Source of the DNA: an uncultured Mucilaginibacter sp. | GTDB lineage: Bacteria > Bacteroidota > Bacteroidia > Sphingobacteriales > Sphingobacteriaceae | Reading direction: 5' to 3' | Length of the DNA stretch: 64,000 nucleotides | Assembly: GCA_903863845.1 (NCBI GenBank) | Contig: CAIPDP010000200.1 | Location: 1-64,000, forward strand | Part shown: positions 28,659-37,436 of the stretch, one piece after another | Numbering within the stretch: the stretch's first letter is position 1 | Layout of the letters: every line of letters starts with the position of its first letter | Program-made: the position numbers and the translations under genes | The notes under the pieces: model-generated | Seen by the model: the letters and a program-made list of their open reading frames with translations, nothing else | What the model was told of the DNA's origin: nothing | Databases searched by the model: none

Positions 28659-29390
28659 CTACTCAAAAATCAAACTCAACGTAACGGAGTGCAGCGACAA
28701 CTTGCTGAGCGGAGAAGAATACGGGTTTGCTTCGGGGATTAAAATATTATTAAAGGAATTAGACAACTTGATCTCAGGGGATAGTTTGAAATATTCGAGA
28801 TAAATATCGGCGCCAAAACCAAGTTCATAGGAACCGAAACCGGATTTATTTCGAAGAACGGCCTGAAGGGGGTCGATATCAGGAGCGTTTTTCTTTGAAC
28901 TGACCGCGATCGAATACTTGATACCAGCGAGCATGTAGGCTCTGAAATCTTCAATTCGTTCTGATTTTAATTTGAAGGAAAAAGGAAATTCCAGCTCAGT
29001 GGCTGGTACAGTGTTACTGACATTTTCAGATGGTGTAGCGTAGGTATAACTTACGGTCCGGTCGGCAAAAACAAGCGATGGCGTAGCGCGGATCTCCAAA
29101 AAATCCGTCAGACTGTACCGACCCAGGAAACCAACCGCAAAACCGGGCGCATTGGGTGAGGTAATGCTGGTTACAGCATCGGTAATATTATGACCAACAC
29201 CGGGGTCGAAATACGGACTTTGCCAGTTTGGCTTTTTCCATATCTTGTAATAGCTGGTGACCGACTGAAAACTAAACCCAAAACTGTAATCGGTTTGATC
29301 GGCACCGCCACCCCATGCCGGCACCTGGGCAAAAGCAAATTTGCCGGAGATAAGCAGGATCAGGATGAACAGGAACCGTTTTCTATGCAT
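28659..29390 (-). CDS. porT: PorT-family outer membrane protein (T9SS-associated)
   Basis: Beta-barrel protein with signal peptide, DYSFGFSFQSVTSYYKIWKKPNW, directly upstream of ubiE as is common in Bacteroidota. Confidence 0.75.
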   Translation of the reverse strand: MHRKRFLFILILLISGKFAFAQVPAWGGGADQTDYSFGFSFQSVTSYYKIWKKPNWQSPYFDPGVGHNITDAVTSITSPNAPGFAVGFLGRYSLTDFLEIRATPSLVFADRTVSYTYATPSENVSNTVPATELEFPFSFKLKSERIEDFRAYMLAGIKYSIAVSSKKNAPDIDPLQAVLRNKSGFGSYELGFGADIYLEYFKLSPEIKLSNSFNNILIPEANPYSSPLSKLSLHSVTLSLIFE

Positions 29391-29439
29391 ATTTTTCTTT
29401 ATTCGTTACCTGTCGTAACGGTGTTTGAATATCGGAATA

Positions 29440-29590
29440 TGAACGCCAAAATACTTCATTATTCGATATTCAGGATTCGGTGTTCGATATTATTCGCGTT
29501 TGTCTTAATATCGAATACTGAATGTCGAATATCGATCTTTAAAATAATTCATTATTCGTTATTCAGTATTAATTATTCGATATTTGATAC
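29440..29590. repeat. degenerate TTCGATATT / AATATCGAA-rich intergenic repeat
   Basis: Many partial copies of attcgatatt, tattcg, atatcgaata between porT and ubiE. Confidence 0.7.
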
Positions 29591-29611
29591 CCTGTTCGCT
29601 ATGCTCCACAC

Positions 29612-30352
29612 TTATTTCACTCCAGTATAAATCGAACAAATCCCAAACGCCAGCGGCCTGCATTTGGTATTTTTATAGCCCACTTTATCCATCAGCCCCG
29701 TAAAATCTTTCCCATCCGGAAATGCAGCTACCGATTCGGGCAGATAGGTGTAGGCGCGCGCATCTTTAGAAAACAATTTGCCAATACCCGGCGTGATATA
29801 ATTAAAATAAAAATTGTACAACTGCTTGATCGGAAATGCTTTGGGTTTCGAAAACTCCAGCACTACTGCTTTACCACCGGGTTTTAATACCCTTAATATA
29901 TCGGCAATGCCTTTTTCCAAATTCTCAAAATTTCGCACCCCATAGGCCACGGTAACCGCGTCAAAAGCATCCGCTTCGAAAGGCAAACCTTCCGAATCAC
30001 CGAGTTTTACCTCGAAACGATCATTTAGGTTGCGTTTGGCTATCTTTTGATCAGCAATGTCCAACATGCCCCGTGATATATCAACACCGATGATCTTTTC
30101 AGGTTTCAATATGTTAAGTGCTTCGAAGGCAAAATCACCGGTACCGGTAGCCACATCCAGGATCAGTTTTGGCTGATCTTTCTTCAATTCGTTAATTGCT
30201 TTTTTACGCCAGATGATATCAATACCCAGCGACAAAAAATGATTCAGGAAATCGTAGGTTTTGGAGATGTTATTGAACATATCGGCCACCTGCTCTTTTT
30301 TGGTGCCCTGCTCTTCGGTGTAGGGAATTACTGTTTTGCTCATTGGGGGCAA
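29612..30352 (-). CDS. ubiE: demethylmenaquinone/ubiquinone methyltransferase
   Basis: MFNNISKTYDFLNHFLSLGIDIIWRKKAI, LDVATGTGDFAFEAL, VTVAYGVRNFENLEKGIADILRVLKPGG. Confidence 0.95.
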   Translation of the reverse strand: MPPMSKTVIPYTEEQGTKKEQVADMFNNISKTYDFLNHFLSLGIDIIWRKKAINELKKDQPKLILDVATGTGDFAFEALNILKPEKIIGVDISRGMLDIADQKIAKRNLNDRFEVKLGDSEGLPFEADAFDAVTVAYGVRNFENLEKGIADILRVLKPGGKAVVLEFSKPKAFPIKQLYNFYFNYITPGIGKLFSKDARAYTYLPESVAAFPDGKDFTGLMDKVGYKNTKCRPLAFGICSIYTGVK

Positions 30353-30373
30353 AGATAGGTTGAAATGTTGGAA

Positions 30374-30498
30374 GGTGGTAGTGGTTGTGTTAGTTGTATT
30401 AGTTGTAGTAGGGTAGCTGACTACAGACTAGCAATTCGCTTTAAAACACATCATTCCTAATTCAACTAATACAACCTCTACAACCAGTACAACTACTA
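30374..30498. repeat. nonamer (CAACTAATA-type) arrays in inverted orientation
   Basis: Reverse copies TTAGTTGTA x2 near 30378-30411; forward CAACTAATA CAACCTCTA CAACCAGTA CAACTACTA at 30463-30498. Confidence 0.8.
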
Positions 30499-30984
30499 AT
30501 TAAGCAACGCAAGCAAGCCATGCAGATCCAGCGCCCGGGTAAACATGGTGAGGTCGCCGTTCTCATCTTTGGGCCATTCTTCGCGGGGCCTGTCCCAATA
30601 CAATTCAACGCCGTTACCGTCGGGGTCATCCAAATAGATCGCTTCGGATACACCGTGATCTGATGCGCCGGTGATCGGGTATTTTGCATCAATTATTCTT
30701 TGAAGTTCCACCGCCAGGTCCTTTCTTACAGGGAACAGGATAGCCGTATGGTAAAGGCCCGGTGCTTCGGGTGGTGCGGGCGGCTGGCCTTTACTATGCC
30801 AGGTATTTAGTCCGATATGGTGGTGGTATCCTCCTGCCGATATAAATGCGGCCTGACTGCCATATTTCATTACCAGTTCAAAACCCAGTAATCCGCAATA
30901 AAAGTCGATCGACCTTTGAAGGTCGCTTACCTTTAAATGTACGTGCCCGATGCGGGTATTTGCAGGGATTTTATAGTCTTCCAT
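30496..30984 (-). CDS. VOC (glyoxalase/dioxygenase superfamily) protein
   Basis: RIGHVHLKVSDLQRSIDFYCGLLGFELV, AAFISAGGYHHHIGLNTW, YLDDPDGNGVELYWDRPREEW. Confidence 0.93.
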   Translation of the reverse strand: MEDYKIPANTRIGHVHLKVSDLQRSIDFYCGLLGFELVMKYGSQAAFISAGGYHHHIGLNTWHSKGQPPAPPEAPGLYHTAILFPVRKDLAVELQRIIDAKYPITGASDHGVSEAIYLDDPDGNGVELYWDRPREEWPKDENGDLTMFTRALDLHGLLALLN

Positions 30985-31120
30985 AATTTATGTGTTTAAA
31001 CATCAAATTTAGTGATTAGAGACCAGTTAATTGGTTATCAGGTGCTCCATGGGTGAAAAAATGACAATTTGAGTATTTCTCAATACTAAACTAATCACAA
31101 ATTAACTAATCTCTAATCAC

Positions 31121-31128
31121 TAACTTTG
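31121..31128 (+). promoter_or_regulatory. candidate Bacteroidota -7 box (TAACTTTG) for a leaderless engB mRNA
   Basis: Matches TAnnTTTG, starts 12 nt before the ATG; no clear -33 TTTG. Confidence 0.35.
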
Positions 31129-31132
31129 CGCC

Positions 31133-31774
31133 ATGATCGTAAAATCAGCCGAGTTTATTTGCAGCAATACGCAGGTATCCAAATTACCGCCGCCGCTTAA
31201 ACCGGAATACGCTTTTATTGGGCGCTCAAATGTGGGTAAATCATCGCTCATCAACATGATAACCGGGAAAAAAGCTTTGGCCAAAACCTCGCAAACTCCC
31301 GGCAAAACGCAGCTGATCAACCACTTTCTGATCAATGATAACTGGTACCTGGTAGATTTGCCCGGCTACGGTTTTGCACGGATATCAAAAAGCAAAAAAG
31401 AGGACTGGAACAAATTTATCCGCACCTATCTGGATAAACGGGAAAGTTTGCAATGTGTTTTGGTATTGATAGACAGCAGGCTTGAGCCGCAGAAAATAGA
31501 CCTGGAATTTTGCAACTGGCTGGGCGAAAAAGGCCTTTCGTTTGTAATAGTTTTTACCAAAGCCGACAAGCAATCAGTCACCAAAACCGATCAAAATGTG
31601 GCTAAATTTAAAAAAGCACTATTAACTACCTTCCACGAATTGCCACCCTATTTCGTCACCTCGGCCGAAACCCAATTGGGCCGCGATGAAGTGCTGGGTT
31701 TTATAGACGGGGTAAATAAAAGTTTTGACGTTTCGAGTATAGGAGATACCTGGCAGCAGGTTGGCAAGGAATAA
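31133..31774 (+). CDS. engB: ribosome biogenesis GTP-binding protein YihA/YsxC
   Basis: FIGRSNVGKSSLINMITG, TPGKTQLINHF, LVDLPGYGFA, FTKADK. Confidence 0.95.
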   Translation: MIVKSAEFICSNTQVSKLPPPLKPEYAFIGRSNVGKSSLINMITGKKALAKTSQTPGKTQLINHFLINDNWYLVDLPGYGFARISKSKKEDWNKFIRTYLDKRESLQCVLVLIDSRLEPQKIDLEFCNWLGEKGLSFVIVFTKADKQSVTKTDQNVAKFKKALLTTFHELPPYFVTSAETQLGRDEVLGFIDGVNKSFDVSSIGDTWQQVGKE

Positions 31775-31835
31775 TGAGGCAACTGTTACATCATTATTTA
31801 ACATTAGATATTCGTTATTCGATATTTTATTATTC

Positions 31836-32690
31836 ATGAAGAAGTATTTTTCACTCGTGCTATTTGCACACACAATTTTTGCACTGCCTTTCGCTATTAT
31901 CGGCTATTTTCTGGCAGTTACTACTACCGCCAACCATTTCGACTGGCTGAAACTGGTATTGATGCTGGCATGTATGGTCTTTGCCCGTAATTCGGCGATG
32001 GCTTTCAACCGTTACCTGGATAGGGATATAGATGCAATAAATCCCCGAACGCTCAAACGTGATATCCCGGCGGGCCGTATCAGTGCGAAAGCTGCACTTA
32101 CCTTTACCATTGTTAATTGCAGTTTGCTGGTAATCACCACCTGGTTTATTAACCCGCTTTGCTTTTACTTGTCGCCTGTCGCATTATTGGTGATACTTGG
32201 CTACAGTGCAACCAAAAGATTCACTGCATTATGCCATTTGGTACTTGGTCTTGGTTTGGCACTCGCTCCCATTGGTGCTTATCTCGTTGTAACAGGGGCA
32301 TTCGCTTTGCTGCCTGTTTTCTTTTCGCTTGCGGTGTTATGCTGGGTTAGCGGGTTTGATATCATTTACGCTTTGCAGGATGAGGATTTCGATCGCGGAC
32401 AGGCCCTGCACTCTATCCCTGCCTGGCTGGGTAAAGTAAATGCTTTGCGCTTGTCAACGCTACTACATGTTTTTTCGGCTTTGTTTATCATCTTGCCGGT
32501 ATTCTTTACCACGGTTAGCTGGCCTTATTATATCGGCATTGCCTTCTTTTGCTCGATGCTTATTTACCAGCACCGACTGGTAAAACCAAACGACCTGAGC
32601 CGCGTAAATTTTGCATTCATGACCACCAATGGTATTGCCAGTGTGGTTTTTGCAGTTTTTTTTCTGATCGACCGGATTCTTGTCAAATAA
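31836..32690 (+). CDS. UbiA-family polyprenyltransferase
   Basis: NSAMAFNRYLDRDIDAINPRTLKRDIPAG and DIIYALQDEDFDRGQALHSIPAWLG; start set to internal ATG at 31836. Confidence 0.92.
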   Translation: MKKYFSLVLFAHTIFALPFAIIGYFLAVTTTANHFDWLKLVLMLACMVFARNSAMAFNRYLDRDIDAINPRTLKRDIPAGRISAKAALTFTIVNCSLLVITTWFINPLCFYLSPVALLVILGYSATKRFTALCHLVLGLGLALAPIGAYLVVTGAFALLPVFFSLAVLCWVSGFDIIYALQDEDFDRGQALHSIPAWLGKVNALRLSTLLHVFSALFIILPVFFTTVSWPYYIGIAFFCSMLIYQHRLVKPNDLSRVNFAFMTTNGIASVVFAVFFLIDRILVK

Positions 32691-32748
32691 GTACAATCAG
32701 GTTGGCTAAGGGCTAAAGAGCCAATAATTCTTTTAGTATCTTTACGAT

Positions 32749-33354
32749 ATGGACGCAAACTCGGCCTTAAATATCTACCGCGAACAGCTAAAAAAATATA
32801 TCGACTTTAATGAGGCCGAATGGATCATTTTTTCGTTGCATCTAAGCATAAACCAGCTTAAAAAGAAACATTACTTTGCTGAGCCTGGTAAGGTTTGCGA
32901 TAAGGTTGCCTTTATGATCATAGGAACGGTTAGGTATTTCCACATCAAAGACGGGCAGGAAATTACCGGCTATTTCAGTTTCGAGAACGAATTTGTTACC
33001 TCGTACAAAAGTTTCCTCACCGGGCTGCCCGGTCTTACTTATATCCAGGCGCTGGAAGACTGTTTACTCATCACCTTTACCCATCGCGATCTGGACCAAA
33101 TGCTGGCCAACCCTATGCTGGCCTACAAAGTAGAAAAATTCGGCCGACTGGTTGCCGAAGAAACCATTATTTGCTATGAGGATCGTGTAGCATCATTCAT
33201 CACCCAGACACCCGAAGAGCGCTACCTGCAATTGTACAATACCGGCAAGGATATCTTAAGGCGCATGCCCCAGCATTATATTGCCAATTACCTGGGCATC
33301 ACTCCGGTATCGCTATCGCGTATCCGACGAAGAGTACTTACCGGGGTTAAGTGA
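32749..33354 (+). CDS. Crp/Fnr-family transcriptional regulator
   Basis: cNMP-binding-like fold, CYEDRVASFITQTPEERYLQLY, HTH HYIANYLGITPVSLSRIRRRV. Confidence 0.93.
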   Translation: MDANSALNIYREQLKKYIDFNEAEWIIFSLHLSINQLKKKHYFAEPGKVCDKVAFMIIGTVRYFHIKDGQEITGYFSFENEFVTSYKSFLTGLPGLTYIQALEDCLLITFTHRDLDQMLANPMLAYKVEKFGRLVAEETIICYEDRVASFITQTPEERYLQLYNTGKDILRRMPQHYIANYLGITPVSLSRIRRRVLTGVK

Positions 33355-33455
33355 TTGGCTAACTGGTGATTAGTTAATTTGTGATTGGTTAACTGGTGAT
33401 TGGTCAACTTGTGATTAGTTACCCTGTCATTTGTTAACCTGTGATTTACCAAATG
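33351..33455. repeat. 15-mer array (GTGATTGGTTAACTG-type), 7 units
   Basis: GTGATTGGCTAACTG / GTGATTAGTTAATTT / GTGATTGGTTAACTG / GTGATTGGTCAACTT / GTGATTAGTTACCCT / GTCATTTGTTAACCT / GTGATTTACCAAATG. Confidence 0.93.
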
Positions 33456-33512
33456 GCAATTTAGCCATTACCAAAAAGGTTTAAACCTAGATAATGCCAA
33501 ACCAGTACAACT

Positions 33513-33532
33513 GTCCCAATAGCTATCGGGAC
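33513..33532. repeat. dispersed palindrome copy GTCCCAATAGCTATCGGGAC
   Basis: Near-perfect palindrome abutting a nonamer array. Confidence 0.88.
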
Positions 33533-33594
33533 AACCAGTTCAACCAATACAACCAGTTCAACCAATAAAACCAATAAAACCAATAAAACTAATC
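33532..33594. repeat. nonamer array (CAACCAGTT / CAACCAATA / AAACCAATA), 7 units
   Basis: Seven in-register 9-mers. Confidence 0.93.
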
Positions 33595-33703
33595 CCAACT
33601 TTCGGACTTCCGTACTTCCCAACTTCCCCACTTTCTTATCTTTTGTTAACGTTTCCTCTAACAAGGGCCCATTAAATTTGTATAACATTAAACAGGAAAA
33701 ATT

Positions 33704-34651
33704 ATGCATACCATATTAGGAGCCGGCGGCCCGGTAGCAAATGCTCTCGCCCGCGAACTGCAAAGCAATAATAATGAACCTACCAGACTTGTGAGCCGGA
33801 AAGAGATCAAAACAAACGGCAAGAACCAAACCTGGGCAAAAGCTGATCTGCTCATCTTTAAAGAAGTACTGGAGGCTGTTAAAGGCTCGAAGGTGATCTA
33901 CCTGACCGCCGGCCTGGTGTACGACAAAAAAATATGGGCCCAACAATGGCCCGTGGTGATGAATAACTTCATCAACGCAGGCAAGGAAACAGGTGCCCGA
34001 CTGATCTTTTTTGACAATGTTTACAGCTATGGTCTGGTCAACGGACCAATGTTGGAAACAACACCCTATAACCCCTCCAGCGTAAAAGGGGAGATACGTG
34101 CCCGTATTGCTACACAATTGCTGGACGAAGCGAAGGCTGGTAATATAACCGCATCGATAGCCCGCGCTGCAGATTTTTATGGCACCGATAACGGCAACAG
34201 CTTTTTTGATGTAATGGTTTTAGACAAGTTTGCGAAAAAGCAAAAAGCCCAATTAATAGGTGACCCTAGTAAGCTGCATAGTTTTAGCTACATCCCGGAT
34301 ATGGGCAAAGGACTGTTTTTATTGGGACAGGATGCTTCCTGTGATAACCAAACCTGGCACATGCCGACTGCAAAGCCCTTAACCGGCCAGCAATTTATTG
34401 AAATTGCTGCAAAGGCAAATGATACCAAACCCAGTTTTATGACCTTGGGTAAATTCATGCTATGGAGCTACGGACTGTTTGTTAAATTTGCTGGTGAAAG
34501 TGTTGAGATGTATTATCAGTACAATCACGATTATATTTTCAACTCTGATAAGTTTGAGAAAGCTTTTAATTTTAAACCGACGAGCTATTTGGAAGGGTTT
34601 AAGATATATGCAGAGAAGGCTGGAAGTTCAAATAAGTCCGTATCCCGATAG
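33704..34651 (+). CDS. NAD-dependent epimerase/dehydratase family protein
   Basis: TILGAGGPVANALARELQ, VIYLTAGLVYDKKIWAQQWPVVMNNFINA, FFDNVYSYGLVNGPMLE. Confidence 0.9.
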   Translation: MHTILGAGGPVANALARELQSNNNEPTRLVSRKEIKTNGKNQTWAKADLLIFKEVLEAVKGSKVIYLTAGLVYDKKIWAQQWPVVMNNFINAGKETGARLIFFDNVYSYGLVNGPMLETTPYNPSSVKGEIRARIATQLLDEAKAGNITASIARAADFYGTDNGNSFFDVMVLDKFAKKQKAQLIGDPSKLHSFSYIPDMGKGLFLLGQDASCDNQTWHMPTAKPLTGQQFIEIAAKANDTKPSFMTLGKFMLWSYGLFVKFAGESVEMYYQYNHDYIFNSDKFEKAFNFKPTSYLEGFKIYAEKAGSSNKSVSR

Positions 34652-34660
34652 CTATCAGGA
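34643..34660. repeat. dispersed palindrome copy TCCCGATAGCTATCAGGA
   Basis: One mismatch from the core; overlaps the 3' end of the epimerase CDS. Confidence 0.8.
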
Positions 34661-34684
34661 GTACGCAAGGTGCATATTGGTTGT

Positions 34685-34717
34685 TTACCACTTGCAAGAG
34701 TTTTCAACTCGTGGTAA
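34685..34717 (+). terminator. candidate terminator hairpin after the epimerase gene
   Basis: TTACCAC ... GAGTT-ttc-AACTC ... GTGGTAA, interrupted stem. Confidence 0.4.
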
Positions 34718-34767
34718 AAATCAATAAGCTTCCAACTGATAGTACTGTTGGCTTTAAAAACTCGGCC

Positions 34768-37416
34768 TCAAAATTGAAAATTGACCTTAAACATCAACGA
34801 CCGGGGACGTAACGTATATGTTGACATCGTAAAAATGTTTGCTGTATACCCGTAGCTTTTAAAAGTTTTTGCGTCGAAAATATTATCAGCTCCAACAGAC
34901 AGATCAATTTTCGGTTTAGCCAGGGTTTTCTGAAAATAAAAGTCAGCGAAATAACTTTCGAATTTTGACATCGAGCGTTGGAAATCGGCATACTGCGTAA
35001 CATTACCACCAATACTCCAACGGGGCTGCAAAAATAGTTTAAGTGATAGGTTTTGTTTTAAGGATAAAATAGGGCTTTCGATCAGCTTCTTCCCTCCTGC
35101 ATCATTTGAATTATAAAAAGCAGATAAACTGGTATTATAGATGACCGAAATATTTGGCGAAAAGCTGGAAGTGATCCTCGTATGAACCGAATATACCTCC
35201 GCAATGATATGATACAGGTTGTTTTGTTGCAGCTCATTCAGGCGGTTAAGGGTATAATTTCCTCCAATATTAAAATTTGTCCTGATCACATCATCATATT
35301 TGCTCCCATTTAATGAAGCACCGAAACTTTCTGTCCGATTAGGGAACGCTACAAAATTTCTGGTTGTTAAAATACCCGCGTATAGGTAATCAACCAGGAA
35401 ATTATTAGCTGTGCTTACGTACAGTAAATCAAAATTTGCAAAAATTCCCCTTACAATATTTCGATAGTTCAAGGCGTAAACTGCCGCATAACTTTTTTTC
35501 TGATCGATCGTTTGCTGGTCGTTTACCAGGTCCCTGTAATCAACCAGGACATAACTGCTGTTGCCATTGTTGATAATGCTGGTTGATCTGGATAGGGATA
35601 GGGTATTTTCAACATAAGCATTTATGGTATACCTGACCGTCAATGCAGGCTCAATTAATAGCAAACGGTCATTTCGGTTAACCCGCTTTTCAGTATTCTC
35701 GATGTAATTATAACTACTTTTCAGATCAATAGAACCGTTCCAGTTATCGCTTTCAAAGGCCAACCCCACATTTTCAAAAACCCGGCTAAATTGACGGTTA
35801 ATGGTATCTGTAAAATCTGCTCCCGGAATTAAATACATTCCATTTTGAATCTTAAAAAGGGCGTTGCTGGTCCGTTCATTTTTAACTTCGAACCCTGATA
35901 GGGTGCTGATCGAAAAATCCCGAAGACGCAACAACCAGGAAATATCATTTTCCGTGGAAAATGTTTTACCTGAAACTTTTTGTGAAAGCCCATCATAGGA
36001 ATAGCCCCCATTCAATGTATCAGCAAACAGTCCCGGTTTTATCGTTAGACTTTGTGGCTGAGTACTATAATTAACCATCGAGTTGATATCAACTGTACTA
36101 TTACCTGTTTTTATGATCGCTTTTAGCCTGTTAACCAGGTTAAAAAGGGGTTGTAAAAGCTGCTGATCCGATGCAGGAGCTAATAGATCATCTGTATTCG
36201 TTTCCCGGGACGCATAGCCATTCAGGCTATTTCGCAGGTATAAATTATCGGTGTTTTGTTCGAGTACGATGCAGGAAATGAATTTGGAATAAGCGTTGAT
36301 GGAAGAATGATGCTCTGTTAAATTGATCGAATCAGCCGGTAAATAGATCGCGGTTTGTACCAACGATCGGGAGCTTATCCTGTCATTTTCCAGGGCAATA
36401 TTGAGTTTCAGATCAATGTTTTTACTGACGCCGAACAAAAAATTACTTGAAATCAAATTGTTATTATTGAACCAAAAGCGCGACTGGTCAATTTGAGGGA
36501 CATCCGGTTTTAAGACCGAAAGTTGCGGTGTTCCGGCGCTATAGTTATCAGACCAACCGGATGGCTTATTTTGTTCCATTATTTCGGGGTCGAGATTTTT
36601 GCCCGTATTATTAGTTTTTATTGTATTGATAAATTGCAGATCCTTATCAAACTTCAATAACGCAACCTCGTCATTCCTTGTATTTAAGGGCATCCCCGCA
36701 CCAACCGAACCCATTCCAATGATTCGCGATTTTGCATCTTTTCGAAGTTTAATATTGATGGCGGCCCGGTTTGAATAGATGCTACCTTTCAGGGCCTTTA
36801 TCGGCTGGTGGTCGGGCAGAACCTGAACCTGGTCAACATCAGCTGATGGCAAATTATTGCTGGCGATGGCATATTGATCTTCTAAAAGATCCTTCCCCTC
36901 GATGTAAAATTTGTTGATCGCCCGATTGTTAAATAATATCTGGCCCGTTTCTGAAACAGAAATACCCGGCAGTTTTTTGATGACATCAATGATACGCCGG
37001 TCGCTACTATCAGAAAAGGCTTTGACCGAATAGCTGATCGTATCTTTATTACCACGTATGGGTGCTGGCGCCTGTTTTATGATAACCTCTGGCAAGTTGT
37101 TAATTGCGGGCTTCATCACAACAACAAACGTTTTAGAAATATTCGGCCCTAATACAATTATTTGCTTTTCAAACCCAAGAATTGAAACTTCCAGCAGGGT
37201 ACTATCCTTTGTAACCGACTTAAGACTAAAATTACCCTCAATGTCAGTAATTGTATAAGCCAATATATCCTGATGATTATTTGAAAACAGGATAACATTT
37301 GCCTCAGCGATCGCTTTGTTACCTGTTGATACAATAGTGCCTTTAATATTTATTTGAGCTTTTGCAACGAGTGTTGCGGAAAAGAAAAAGAGGATACAAA
37401 TTAACCGGACATTCAC
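34768..37416 (-). CDS. TonB-dependent receptor-like outer membrane beta-barrel protein
   Basis: Signal peptide; INIKGTIVSTGNKAIAEANVILFSNN (CarboxypepD_reg-like); plug-like KKLPGISVSETGQILFNNRAINKFYIEGKDLL; C-terminal LMFKVNFQF. Confidence 0.88.
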   Translation of the reverse strand: MNVRLICILFFFSATLVAKAQINIKGTIVSTGNKAIAEANVILFSNNHQDILAYTITDIEGNFSLKSVTKDSTLLEVSILGFEKQIIVLGPNISKTFVVVMKPAINNLPEVIIKQAPAPIRGNKDTISYSVKAFSDSSDRRIIDVIKKLPGISVSETGQILFNNRAINKFYIEGKDLLEDQYAIASNNLPSADVDQVQVLPDHQPIKALKGSIYSNRAAINIKLRKDAKSRIIGMGSVGAGMPLNTRNDEVALLKFDKDLQFINTIKTNNTGKNLDPEIMEQNKPSGWSDNYSAGTPQLSVLKPDVPQIDQSRFWFNNNNLISSNFLFGVSKNIDLKLNIALENDRISSRSLVQTAIYLPADSINLTEHHSSINAYSKFISCIVLEQNTDNLYLRNSLNGYASRETNTDDLLAPASDQQLLQPLFNLVNRLKAIIKTGNSTVDINSMVNYSTQPQSLTIKPGLFADTLNGGYSYDGLSQKVSGKTFSTENDISWLLRLRDFSISTLSGFEVKNERTSNALFKIQNGMYLIPGADFTDTINRQFSRVFENVGLAFESDNWNGSIDLKSSYNYIENTEKRVNRNDRLLLIEPALTVRYTINAYVENTLSLSRSTSIINNGNSSYVLVDYRDLVNDQQTIDQKKSYAAVYALNYRNIVRGIFANFDLLYVSTANNFLVDYLYAGILTTRNFVAFPNRTESFGASLNGSKYDDVIRTNFNIGGNYTLNRLNELQQNNLYHIIAEVYSVHTRITSSFSPNISVIYNTSLSAFYNSNDAGGKKLIESPILSLKQNLSLKLFLQPRWSIGGNVTQYADFQRSMSKFESYFADFYFQKTLAKPKIDLSVGADNIFDAKTFKSYGYTANIFTMSTYTLRPRSLMFKVNFQF

Positions 37417-37436
37417 AGTTTTTTTGGTGATTACCG

